Shown here one piece after another: positions 1 to 7,739 of a DNA stretch of 64,000 nt. This DNA comes from JAQCEJ01 sp040881995. GTDB lineage: Bacteria; Planctomycetota; Planctomycetia; Planctomycetales; Planctomycetaceae. The stretch is from the NCBI GenBank assembly GCA_040881995.1, contig JBBECD010000199.1, positions 1 through 64,000 of the forward strand. Direction: 5' to 3'. Under the pieces are notes generated by a model that was not told the origin of the DNA, did no database searches, and was given only the letters and a program-made list of their open reading frames with translations. The stretch's first letter is position 1. Each line of letters starts with the position of its first letter. The position numbers were made by a program, and so were the translations under genes.

Positions 1-27
1 CTCGCTGTGCCGCTCGACGCCACCGAA

Positions 28-126
28 AGCGCTCCGCTGCGGAAACCCTTCGCGTCGCGGCTAAACGGGAAGGCAAAAAGGCACCCTCATCCGGCCTGCG
101 GCCACCTTCTCCCGGGGGGAGAAGGA
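28..126. repeat. Dispersed intergenic repeats downstream of the F5/8C lipoprotein
   Basis: Positions 28-67 hold one copy of a short repeat (gctccgctgcggaaaccc, then tcgcgtcgcggctaaacg) that recurs at about 1779, 1924, 24281 and 58159. Positions about 82-126 are a second, C/G-rich repeat type with a hairpin around ctcccgggggga. No gene is seen in 1-126. Confidence 0.6.
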
Positions 127-1755
127 TTAATACCCCAGCACCTGCACTTCGCTCAGGCCCGCGTGGCTGGAGTTTGCCAGGTAGGCCTTGCAGACGAGTT
201 TCACATAACGGCCGCGCACGAAGTCGACCCCCATCACCTGACTGTAATCGTGCGCTTCGGGGATGCCGGGGGCGGGGAGCAGCACACCCTGTGACACGGG
301 GCGCAGAGCGGTCGGTGTATCGCTGACGAAAACCTCAACGTCCTTCCAGCCGCGATAACCGGCATTCACTTCATTAAAGTTCCAGATGCGGACGCCGGTC
401 ACGGTTTTGGTCTCGCCCAGGTCGATGACGACAAATCCGGGCTGACTCACCGGAGTCCACCACATCGACGTCAAGTCGGTGCCGTTCCACACGCCGTCGA
501 GCAATGCCGCCGGTTTGACTGTCGGGTCGGTCGGCGACGCTTCGAGAATCTGTAGGCCCGTCATCGGCTCGGCTGATGCGAATCGCAACGCGATCGCCAG
601 TTGTCGGGCGGCGTCGACCGTCGCCTGCTGCTCCGCCGGCAATGCCTGCAGCGCGGTGAGTCGGTCGGCGATTTGTTCGAGCTGTTTTTCCTCAGCGGCG
701 GTCAGCGTTTCACGCAACCCGCGCCAGGCATGGACGTCGTGCTGATGATTCACCAGTACGGCGTGCGTCGTTGCCGACAGTGCGGCGGGAATTTCCGGTC
801 CCTCTTGAAAAATCGACGGCAGCAGCGAAAGGACCGCATCGGCCGGCGGATCGACCACGTTTGCCAGTGCCGACAGCGCCGCTTGCCGTTGTTCGGCGAT
901 CGTCGATGAGACTGCCAACTGCAACAGTTGCGGACCGGCGCCGGGATGTTCGAGGCGGAGCATCTCCTTGACGGCGACGTCCCAGTTCGCCTGCTGATCG
1001 GGGCTTTCGAGCACGCCGACCATAATCGGCAGCGACAGTTCGGGCTGGCGCATTTTCCGCAACAGTTCGAGCGAATTCTTCGTCGTCGCGGCGTCGTTGC
1101 GGCGGATCGCCTGCCGCACCAGCGGCAATGCGGTCTCGGGTTCTTCGAGCAACTGCGTTTGTGCGGCTTTGACTTCACCCGCATCGCTCGAACCGAGCAG
1201 CTTGATCCACGAGGCGAGCCGGCGCTCGGCTTTCATCGCCTCGTCGATCGAAGTGCGGAGTTCGTTGAGCGCGATCCGCTCCGATTCGGTCGGCGCCAGC
1301 GCGGCGATCGCGGCGATCTGCTTGAGCGACGCGCCCCATTCGCCATTGTCGTACTCCGCCTTCGCCTCGCCGAGCATTTTCTGTCGTTGTTCGCGACGGA
1401 TTTCTTCGCGTGCGGCGGAGACGGTGCGTTCCACGTCCGATATTTTCGCGAGCTGATCGCCGGTCGCCGCATCGCCGAGCGATTCGCGCAGTGCGGCAAG
1501 TTGCGCGTCGGCGACGTCCCAGTTGTTTTGATCGATCGCCGCGGTGACGGACTTGAGTTGCTCGTCGAATAACGGTTTTTCGGGAGTTTCAGCGATCTTC
1601 GCCCTATGCGTTGCCGGCGACGTGCCGGCGTCGATTTTCGCTTCGGGCGAGTCGACCGAGTTCGCTGTACCCTGCGGCGGAGTGGGACCGGAGCCGCAAC
1701 CGCAGATAAGAATCGCGATGACAACGCCGGCGGCGATTTGATTCACATTGACCAT
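127..1755 (-). CDS. Lipoprotein with C-terminal F5/8 type C (discoidin-like) domain
   Basis: A 542-aa protein. The N-terminus is a short hydrophobic stretch ending in ICGC, with Cys20 the probable lipidated residue, so a membrane-anchored lipoprotein is likely. Residues about 50-180 are charged and helical. Residues about 180-370 look like HEAT-type or armadillo-like helical repeats. The last 130 residues (LLDGVWNGTDL, then FVVIDLGETKTVTGVRIWNF, then RYVKLVCKAY) match the F5/8 type C fold, usually a carbohydrate or surface-binding module. It is the last gene of the minus-strand TPR/ExbBD cluster, separated from the upstream TPR gene by 270 bp filled with repeats. Its role is inferred only from domain and context: an envelope-attached partner of the energised complex or an independent surface protein. 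Confidence 0.8.
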   Translation of the reverse strand: MVNVNQIAAGVVIAILICGCGSGPTPPQGTANSVDSPEAKIDAGTSPATHRAKIAETPEKPLFDEQLKSVTAAIDQNNWDVADAQLAALRESLGDAATGDQLAKISDVERTVSAAREEIRREQRQKMLGEAKAEYDNGEWGASLKQIAAIAALAPTESERIALNELRTSIDEAMKAERRLASWIKLLGSSDAGEVKAAQTQLLEEPETALPLVRQAIRRNDAATTKNSLELLRKMRQPELSLPIMVGVLESPDQQANWDVAVKEMLRLEHPGAGPQLLQLAVSSTIAEQRQAALSALANVVDPPADAVLSLLPSIFQEGPEIPAALSATTHAVLVNHQHDVHAWRGLRETLTAAEEKQLEQIADRLTALQALPAEQQATVDAARQLAIALRFASAEPMTGLQILEASPTDPTVKPAALLDGVWNGTDLTSMWWTPVSQPGFVVIDLGETKTVTGVRIWNFNEVNAGYRGWKDVEVFVSDTPTALRPVSQGVLLPAPGIPEAHDYSQVMGVDFVRGRYVKLVCKAYLANSSHAGLSEVQVLGY

Positions 1756-1778
1756 TCGGAACTCCGAAAATTGCGGCT

Positions 1779-1963
1779 AGCGCTCCGCTACGGAAACCCT
1801 TCGCGTCGCGGCTAAACGTGAGACCCTCGCTTGCGCTTCGGGCTAATAATTGATTTTTCTCGTTCCCATGCTCCGCTTGGGAACGCAAGTCTTCGAAGCT
1901 CTGCTTCGCCGATTGTGCAGCGAAGCGCTCCGCTACGGAAACCCTCCGCGTCGCGGCTAAACG
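1779..1963. repeat. Composite of two dispersed repeat families
   Basis: The 270-bp gap between the lipoprotein and the TPR gene holds a copy of the gctccgct...cgcggctaaacg repeat at 1779-1817, a copy of a cgttcccatgctccgcttgg repeat at 1861-1909, and a second copy of the first at 1924-1963. The cgttcccatg family recurs at 6170, 24141 and, inverted, near 59236. Confidence 0.7.
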
Positions 1964-2025
1964 AAGAACCCTCGCTTGCGCTTCGGGCTAGTATTTTTTT
2001 CTGCCCCTCGCCCCTGGACTCTCGA

Positions 2026-3693
2026 CTATTCATCCTTCGCGCCACCCAGCGTGACGGTGATTTTGTACTTCGTCTGCAAGTGGGCGTGGGCCTGGCTGGC
2101 GTATTGATGGGTGGGGAACCGCTTGCAGACTTGCTGGAACGACTTGATCGCCAGTTCGGTCTGGTCGGCTTCTTCGCGGGTGTAACCGATCTGAATCATG
2201 GCCCACGGCGCCCAATCTTTGTCGGTGCCGACGATCTGATTGTAGAGCACGATCGCTTCGCCGTGTTCCTTCAGCGCGCGGTGACAGTTCGCCATCTGGA
2301 TGTAATTCTGCGGGAAGTTATTGCATTGACGAAAGTGGCCAATCGCCTCTTTGTACTGCCCCGCGTCGCGATGCGTGATGCCGATCTCCCACAGCCAGCT
2401 ATCGGTGCGGTCGACGTCTTTGGCCATCAGTTCTTGATAAATTGCAATCGCCTGCATCCATTCGTGGGCGTAGCGATGCGTGATCGCCGCTTCGGAGAGC
2501 CACTGAAACTGCCACTCGGCGTCGGCACCGGCGAGTTGTTGAAACGTCGCCACCGCTTCGGGATATTTTTGCTGTTCGCGGAAGCTGTAGGCGATCTGCG
2601 CCTGTCCCTCGATTTTGTTTTCGTAGGCCGCGTACAACTGGCGCGCCTCTTCATGCTTGCCTTGTGACTTGCGCCAGCCGGCGTACTGGGCGAGGACTTC
2701 ATCGCTGCGGCCCAGTTTTTCGAGAGCGAATTTGTATGTTTCGTCGGTTTTGTCGGCACGATTCGACGCGTTGTACAGGCGGGCGATGGCGAACCAGCAG
2801 TTCTGTGCGAATGTTTTCTGTTCGGGGATGGTCAGGTCGGCGGGCGTCGCGCCGCGGACGTAGTTGACGACGTCGTCGGCAAGTTTCTCGGCCTGCGTGC
2901 GGGTTTTCTCGTCCTGCATCAATTGATTGACCGCTTGGACCGAGAGGACGACGAGTTGTTCGACCAATTGCGGCGGCTCGATGTACGTCGTGGAGAGGGA
3001 CTTGACCGCTTCCGAAAAACCGTTGTTAAGCAGCGAATGCGAAGCATATTGCCGCGAGGCATTCTCGCAGATGCCGCGGGTGTCGTTCGTCCGTTCGGTG
3101 TCGTACGTCAGTTTTTTCCAGAGCGTGCTGAGGGTCTGCTTGTCGTCTTCCAGACCGGCGAGATCGATGAGATCGACCGCAGCGTACGCGGCGACGGACG
3201 CCTTCGGATATTTTTGGAGAACCTGCTGATACGCCTTCTTGGCCTGCTTGATTTCGCCCATGTCCTTATACGTCAGGCCGATGTAATAGGCCGAGACCAT
3301 CGCATCGGGGGACTCGGGCCAATAGTCGATGACCGATTGAAATCCGTCCTTAATCGCCGTGTTGAGCTTCTTCAGCCGGACCTGGCAGATCGACCATTTC
3401 ATCTGGGCGAACCCGGCCCCGGAGCTTTTTTCGTGCAGCGTGATGAACTTTTCGTATTCGCCGGCGGCGACTTTCCAGTTCTGCTCGCGGTAATACTTCT
3501 CGGCGATCTGCAACTGATAGCGTTCGGTCTCGCGGAGATCTTTCCAGCGCTCGAGCGGCAGTTCATCGAGCGGAGCCGCGATGAGCGCTATCGGAGCGAA
3601 CAGCAGCGCCCCCCACAGACTCAGTAGGCCGAACAGGAAAGAAAAACGACAGCGCAAAATTATTTTTTGGCAGCGCCACGTGATACGAGCCAT
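2026..3693 (-). CDS. Secreted TPR protein
   Basis: 555 aa from the ATG at 3693. This start gives a clean signal sequence (basic MARITWRCQK, then a hydrophobic stretch ending near ALIAAP) and has CGGAG just upstream, so I prefer it to the longer open frame starting at 3825. The rest is a chain of tetratricopeptide-like repeats (for example KQAKKAYQQVLQKYPKASVA and ELAIKSFQQVCKRFPTHQYA), the YbgF/BamD style of TPR. It overlaps the DUF4159 gene by 34 bp and so is probably translated with it. A periplasmic scaffold or adaptor role within the ExbBD cluster is inferred; no enzymatic motif is visible. Confidence 0.85.
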   Translation of the reverse strand: MARITWRCQKIILRCRFSFLFGLLSLWGALLFAPIALIAAPLDELPLERWKDLRETERYQLQIAEKYYREQNWKVAAGEYEKFITLHEKSSGAGFAQMKWSICQVRLKKLNTAIKDGFQSVIDYWPESPDAMVSAYYIGLTYKDMGEIKQAKKAYQQVLQKYPKASVAAYAAVDLIDLAGLEDDKQTLSTLWKKLTYDTERTNDTRGICENASRQYASHSLLNNGFSEAVKSLSTTYIEPPQLVEQLVVLSVQAVNQLMQDEKTRTQAEKLADDVVNYVRGATPADLTIPEQKTFAQNCWFAIARLYNASNRADKTDETYKFALEKLGRSDEVLAQYAGWRKSQGKHEEARQLYAAYENKIEGQAQIAYSFREQQKYPEAVATFQQLAGADAEWQFQWLSEAAITHRYAHEWMQAIAIYQELMAKDVDRTDSWLWEIGITHRDAGQYKEAIGHFRQCNNFPQNYIQMANCHRALKEHGEAIVLYNQIVGTDKDWAPWAMIQIGYTREEADQTELAIKSFQQVCKRFPTHQYASQAHAHLQTKYKITVTLGGAKDE

Positions 3694-5096
3694 TTGCTGT
3701 ACTCCGCATGTGCGTAATTGATGACGTTCGTTCCTAACTGATAACAGGCTTCCCAGATTTCCGGGGGGACGCCCGCGTGATCGTCGGCCCAGGCGTCGGC
3801 GATGTCGCCCGGGTGATAGTAACAAACCAGCCGGCCGTCGACGCGCCAGCCGAGGGCTTCTTTCCCGCCGTGCGGTGCCACGTACGGAAGAAATGGAATC
3901 TGAAACGGCACCCGATGAATGATGTCGTCGAGCGGAATCGGCGTCGGCCGCACGTTGGGCAGCACGCTCCGCATCATCGCCAGCACCTGGTTGTGAAAAT
4001 GCCCGCTGCCGCCGTTGTCGATGAACAACATGCCGTGTTTATCGAGCAGATATTCGCGGAGGATTTTGACCTGGCCGCTGGAAAGAGAAATACTCCCCTG
4101 CCCGGTCATGAAGACGAACGGCGGGCTCTTTTCGAGAGGGGCGTTTTTCAACCGCTCGATGGTGAGCGATTCGGTATGCGATTTCACCGGCTGATTCATG
4201 CGCAGGCCGTATTCGATCAACATGTTTTGGTCGGCCCCGATGCCGAAGTCCTGATCCCAGTCGCCGCCTGTGTATTCGAGGCGAACGAATGCAACTTTGG
4301 CCCCTTTGACGCCGCCCGCGTAACCGGCCCCTTCACCGGTGCCGTAACCGATGGTGTAGGCATGCTTCGTGATTTCGGTGAGCTGCAGTTTGATTTCATC
4401 GATCGGCGGGACTTTGAAGAGAATCGCACTGAATGGGTTGACGACGTATTTCTTCTTGATCACCTTCTGCACTTTGATCGTCTGGGCAATCGTCTGTTGC
4501 ACGCCGCCGCCGGCTGGCATTTCGTAGATCTCCTGGCAACCGCTGATTTGCGAAAAGAGAACGAGCACGGCGAGGAACATCAGCGAATAGCCGAGCAGCC
4601 CGGCGAGCGATTGGCGCAGCTTGGGGCTGCGCCGGCCGTAATACCAGGCCCGCACGTCGAGCGGATGCCACGATCGCGGCGGTTGTGATTCTCGCTGCGT
4701 TCGCATCTCTTCGAAACGCTGCGACGCCCGTTCCATCACCCACACGAACCAGGCGAGGCCGAGGACGAACACCCCCCCGGTTCCCCAGCGGGCCAAGACC
4801 GCGCTCGCTTCGCGATAATCGAGCACGTCGGTCGCCCAGACCAGAAACGGCCACGTCACGAGAAACAACGCCGACAATTGCAAATTCAACGTGCGAACCG
4901 ATCGATTGGGCTGGCGCGACGTTTGATACGTGCGATAACCGAGGTAACCGGTTGCAGCGAGAAAAAGAATCGCCGTCACCACCGACGGCAATCGTCTCGT
5001 CAAGAACCAGTCGGCGATCGCGATCAGCCACACAGCGAAGACGATCGCCGTTATGGTGTCGATGTGCGAACAGATTCTAGCGGCGTTCTTCAGCAT
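3660..5096 (-). CDS. DUF4159 domain membrane protein
   Basis: 478 aa from ATG at 5096. A GTG 45 bp upstream lies inside a repeat and is less likely. There are two to three membrane helices in residues about 10-110 and one near 165-185 (YSLMFLAVLVLFSQISGC). The C-terminal 250 residues match the DUF4159 family: conserved beginnings such as FVRLEYTGGDWDQDFG, then a Rossmann-like part (FVFMTGQG, LLDKHGMLFIDNGGSGHF). DUF4159 proteins are common in planctomycetes beside MotA/TolQ/ExbB and ExbD genes, but the biochemical role is unknown. Here the gene sits between a small membrane protein and a TPR protein in the ExbBD cluster. Confidence 0.85.
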   Translation of the reverse strand: MLKNAARICSHIDTITAIVFAVWLIAIADWFLTRRLPSVVTAILFLAATGYLGYRTYQTSRQPNRSVRTLNLQLSALFLVTWPFLVWATDVLDYREASAVLARWGTGGVFVLGLAWFVWVMERASQRFEEMRTQRESQPPRSWHPLDVRAWYYGRRSPKLRQSLAGLLGYSLMFLAVLVLFSQISGCQEIYEMPAGGGVQQTIAQTIKVQKVIKKKYVVNPFSAILFKVPPIDEIKLQLTEITKHAYTIGYGTGEGAGYAGGVKGAKVAFVRLEYTGGDWDQDFGIGADQNMLIEYGLRMNQPVKSHTESLTIERLKNAPLEKSPPFVFMTGQGSISLSSGQVKILREYLLDKHGMLFIDNGGSGHFHNQVLAMMRSVLPNVRPTPIPLDDIIHRVPFQIPFLPYVAPHGGKEALGWRVDGRLVCYYHPGDIADAWADDHAGVPPEIWEACYQLGTNVINYAHAEYSKWLVSRGAAKK

Positions 5097-5132
5097 AGGA
5101 TTCGAAAAGTGCTTCAAAGCTTCGCTTCGTTT

Positions 5133-5170
5133 AGGTGGCACTGGCGGCTAGTCCGCCAGGGGCACCCGTT
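5133..5170. repeat. Short palindromic repeat (ggtggcac...ggcaccc)
   Basis: An imperfect palindrome built from ggtggcactggcgg and ccgccaggggcacc between the DUF4159 gene and its upstream neighbour. The same ggtggcac/gtgccac ends occur at 5668-5745, 24194-24272 and 59100-59203. Confidence 0.55.
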
Positions 5171-5181
5171 AAACTGAAAAA

Positions 5182-5643
5182 TTACTTCACGTCGTCCAAC
5201 AGACCGTCGAGATTATCCAGCGGATTTTCGTTGGGGTCGGCGGTTTTGGTCTCACCGAGTCCCATCACCTCGACTGCTTTTTGAGCGCCCTCTCCGCTGA
5301 TGCCCTCCGCGGTCGCCGCAGCGTTGTTCGCCGATGCCGCCTTGGCGTCGGGAGCGGTCGGCGCGGCATTGGCGGCTGCGGGCGTCGCCGCGGCTTTGGC
5401 CGGCGCATCGTCCTTCATCATGAACGGGATCACCGTCAGGACGCCGATTAATACCGTCAAGTAGATCGTGGCTTCCAGCAGCGAGCGAACCAGCGAGTTC
5501 GCCGAGACCATCCCCAGCACTTCGCTGGGGCTGCGTCCATGCAACTGGCGGACGAACTCCTGCAATTCGGCGATCGAGGCACTGCCGTGTTCTTTAAGCC
5601 GGCTCATGTCGCCGCGCAGTCCGGAGGGGTTTTGTCGCGTCAT
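5182..5643 (-). CDS. Small single-pass membrane protein of the ExbBD cluster
   Basis: 153 aa from ATG at 5643, which has GGAG at a good distance; the open frame reaches 5709 but only through a repeat. The N-terminal 50 residues are polar and helical (SIAELQEFVRQLHGRSPSEV). One membrane helix lies at about 58-76 (LLEATIYLTVLIGVLTVIPF). After it comes a long Ala/Pro-rich linker and an acidic tail (PLDNLDGLLDDVK). I do not recognise a named family. The topology, a short cytoplasmic head and a flexible tail outside, would suit an accessory subunit of the ExbB/ExbD complex encoded just upstream. Confidence 0.75.
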   Translation of the reverse strand: MTRQNPSGLRGDMSRLKEHGSASIAELQEFVRQLHGRSPSEVLGMVSANSLVRSLLEATIYLTVLIGVLTVIPFMMKDDAPAKAAATPAAANAAPTAPDAKAASANNAAATAEGISGEGAQKAVEVMGLGETKTADPNENPLDNLDGLLDDVK

Positions 5644-5667
5644 TGATTTCTCCAAGAGGTCTTTCGG

Positions 5668-5745
5668 GTGGCACGCTCTGAGGCTTTGCGAAGGGCGTGT
5701 TATCATCATCCATCACGCCCTTCGAGGATTCAGGGCGTGCCACTC
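5668..5745. repeat. Palindromic intergenic repeat
   Basis: A roughly 78-bp imperfect inverted repeat with arms ggtggcacgctctgaggct and, at the other end, ttcagggcgtgccact, and inner arms gaagggcgtg / cacgcccttc. A relative with the same layout is at 59100-59203. Its end overlaps the 3' end of the second ExbD gene. Confidence 0.65.
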
Positions 5746-6146
5746 GTTTTGTTTTCTTCCAATATATGCACCAGATCGCCCCCCGCTTCGCTGACCGCTT
5801 CCAAAATCGGTTCGAACCGTTGGGCGAGAATATCTTGATGCACTTTCAACAGCACGGTCCGTTTTCCCGCGGGCATATCGCCGAGCAATTCTTCGATGCG
5901 GCCGGCGAGTTGTGAGATGCCGATTTCGGAGCCGTTGAGGTACAGTTTGTTTTCGGAATCGACGAGGACGCTGACGACGGAATTCCCCGCCGATTCGAGT
6001 TTCTCGGCCTGCGCCGGGTTCCAATGCAAATGACTGTCGTCCTGCGCCCGGGCGAGAATCACGAAAAAGATGAGCAGATTGAACGCAATATCCCCCATCG
6101 CCGTGCTCGGCACATCGCATCGCATGGTTCGGCGGGAGATTTTCAT
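5730..6146 (-). CDS. ExbD/TolR family protein (second copy)
   Basis: 138 aa from ATG at 6146; the longer frame to 6302 is made of repeat sequence. ExbD/TolR proteins are single-pass subunits that use the proton gradient together with ExbB/TolQ. The signature is the motif MGDIAFNLLIFFVI at the start of the only membrane helix, with the conserved membrane Asp, followed by a periplasmic domain ending VSEAGGDLVHILEE. It lies 165 bp downstream of the first ExbD gene, a gap filled with repeats. The two ExbD proteins share GDIAFNL but differ elsewhere, which suggests a hetero-oligomeric complex. Confidence 0.9.
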   Translation of the reverse strand: MKISRRTMRCDVPSTAMGDIAFNLLIFFVILARAQDDSHLHWNPAQAEKLESAGNSVVSVLVDSENKLYLNGSEIGISQLAGRIEELLGDMPAGKRTVLLKVHQDILAQRFEPILEAVSEAGGDLVHILEENKTSGTP

Positions 6147-6169
6147 GGTTCGCGTCCTCGTTGTTCTCT

Positions 6170-6302
6170 CGTTCCCATGCTCTGCTTGGGAACGCAAGTC
6201 TTCGAAGCTCCGCTTCGTCTGTTTTTCTCCCTCTCCCACGGGAAGAGGGCTGGGGTGAGGGTGCCTTTTCAGAAACACTGGCGGACAAGCCGCCAGTCCC
6301 AC
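6170..6302. repeat. Repeat mosaic between the two exbD-like genes
   Basis: Contains one copy of the cgttcccatgctctgcttgg repeat (6170-6218), a ccctctcccacgggaagagg hairpin with ggggtgagggtgcc, and an actggcgg/ccgccagt palindrome near 6280-6298. None is coding. Confidence 0.6.
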
Positions 6303-6311
6303 CCGCGAAGA

Positions 6312-6749
6312 TCATTCCGTCAGTTGCACGGTCCGTTCTTCTTCCAATTGCAGCGTGACGATCCCCCCCGCTTCTTCGATGCGGGTGGTGACGTCGATCC
6401 AATGTTTGTAGGGCGTATCTTTCTGGCTTTTCACGATGACGACGCGGTCTTCCGGCCGCGTCTTGCCGCTCAATTGCGATCGCAAGCGGCCGACGAAATC
6501 GGCGAGCGGCACGTTCGCTCCATTGATGAGCACCGCGGTGCGCGTCAGTTGAATTTCGACGTTTTGCGGTTCGTCCTGCTTTTGTTCGTTCTCCGTTTCG
6601 CTTCGCGGAATCGTCTGCTTGTAACCGCGGTCGGGCTGAATCGAGGCGCACACCAGAAAGAAAACGATCAGATTGAACGCGATATCCCCGGTCGCCACCG
6701 TCGGCGGTTCGGAGAGGAGTTTGTTCGATCGTTTGAGTTTCTGGAGCAT
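6312..6749 (-). CDS. ExbD/TolR family protein (first copy)
   Basis: 145 aa. The motif VATGDIAFNLIVFFLVCAS places the conserved Asp at the mouth of the single membrane helix. The periplasmic part has the usual ExbD pattern (VLINGANVPLADFVGRLRSQ, then RVVIVKSQKDTPYKHWIDVT, then EEAGGIVTLQLEEE). It is 54 bp downstream of the ExbB gene and very likely forms the proton-driven motor with it and the second ExbD. There is no TonB or Pal gene in view, so the partner that receives the energy is unknown. Confidence 0.9.
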   Translation of the reverse strand: MLQKLKRSNKLLSEPPTVATGDIAFNLIVFFLVCASIQPDRGYKQTIPRSETENEQKQDEPQNVEIQLTRTAVLINGANVPLADFVGRLRSQLSGKTRPEDRVVIVKSQKDTPYKHWIDVTTRIEEAGGIVTLQLEEERTVQLTE

Positions 6750-6803
6750 GATGGTGGTTTTGTTGACGAGGGATGAAAATAGGATGAATGCCGCCGCGGC
6801 GTC

Positions 6804-7739
6804 TCAGGCTTCCTCGGCCTCGCGTTGCCGCAGGGCCATTTGCAGCGTGACGGTCTCGATCAGTTCCGTCGCCGATTCTTCGACCTCCAGGACGAACCGG
6901 TTGATCACGCTGGTGAAATAGTTGAAGGCGACATAGGCGGGAATGCCGATGATCAGCCCGAACGCCGTCGTGAGCAGCGCTTCGCTGATGCCCCCCGCCG
7001 CGGCTTCGACAATGTTCGTTTCCCCCATCTGCGCGACGATGGTGTCGAACGAATTGACCATTCCCGAGACGGTCCCGAGAAATCCGAGCATCGGCGCGAC
7101 GCTCGCCACGGTTGCCAGACTCGGCAGATGCTTTTCGAGAGCGGCGACGACGTGCACGCCGTAATCGTCCATCGCCTTGACGACCTGTTCTTCGATGCGG
7201 GCCGCGTCGTAACCGAGCCGGCGGAGCACGACGTATTTACGCAGACCGGCGGAGAGAATCGCCGGGACCGGCCCCTGCTGACTTTCGCAGAGGTTTAATG
7301 CTTCTTCAGCCTGATCCTGTTCGAGCAGCGTGCGGACTTGCGACCGCAAGGCTTGCGTGTCGGTCGCCAACATTTTCAGGCTGCGGTATCGTTCGATGAT
7401 CACGCCGAAGGCGAGGATCCCCATCGGGAGGATGAACCACATGAAAATCCCCCCCTTCAACATCAGCCCCATCGCGCCCGAGTGCAGCATTTCGTCGAGG
7501 CTGCCGGACAAACCGGTGTCGCTCGCGCCGGTATCATCCGGCGTCGCCGCCGGTTCGTCCGTCTTCGCGGGCGTTGCGCCGTTGCGGGCCGAGTCGGTCG
7601 CGGCAGTCGAAGCCTTCTCCGCGGTCTCGTCTTGGGCCGCGCCGGACCCAGGATCGGCGTCCCCTTGCGCGCGCGACATCGGCGCAGCGATCGACCAGAA
7701 TCCTACGAGAGTCGTAAATATCAGCAGGGTGCGTTTCAT
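6804..7739 (-). CDS. MotA/TolQ/ExbB proton channel family protein
   Basis: 311 aa with a cleavable-looking signal peptide (MKRTLLIFTTLVGFWSIAAP, then SRAQ) and a 60-residue Ala/Thr/Asp-rich linker. The channel part follows: a first membrane helix near 98-118 (FMWFILPMGILAFGVIIERY), a cytoplasmic loop, and two helices in 200-280 that carry the family pattern LATVASVAPMLGFLGTVSGM and ISEALLTTAFGLIIGIPAYV. The N-terminal signal plus periplasmic extension is common in planctomycete and Bacteroidetes ExbB proteins. Its start codon overlaps the stop of the 2441-aa gene (TAATG), so the giant protein and the channel are translationally coupled. Confidence 0.93.
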   Translation of the reverse strand: MKRTLLIFTTLVGFWSIAAPMSRAQGDADPGSGAAQDETAEKASTAATDSARNGATPAKTDEPAATPDDTGASDTGLSGSLDEMLHSGAMGLMLKGGIFMWFILPMGILAFGVIIERYRSLKMLATDTQALRSQVRTLLEQDQAEEALNLCESQQGPVPAILSAGLRKYVVLRRLGYDAARIEEQVVKAMDDYGVHVVAALEKHLPSLATVASVAPMLGFLGTVSGMVNSFDTIVAQMGETNIVEAAAGGISEALLTTAFGLIIGIPAYVAFNYFTSVINRFVLEVEESATELIETVTLQMALRQREAEEA

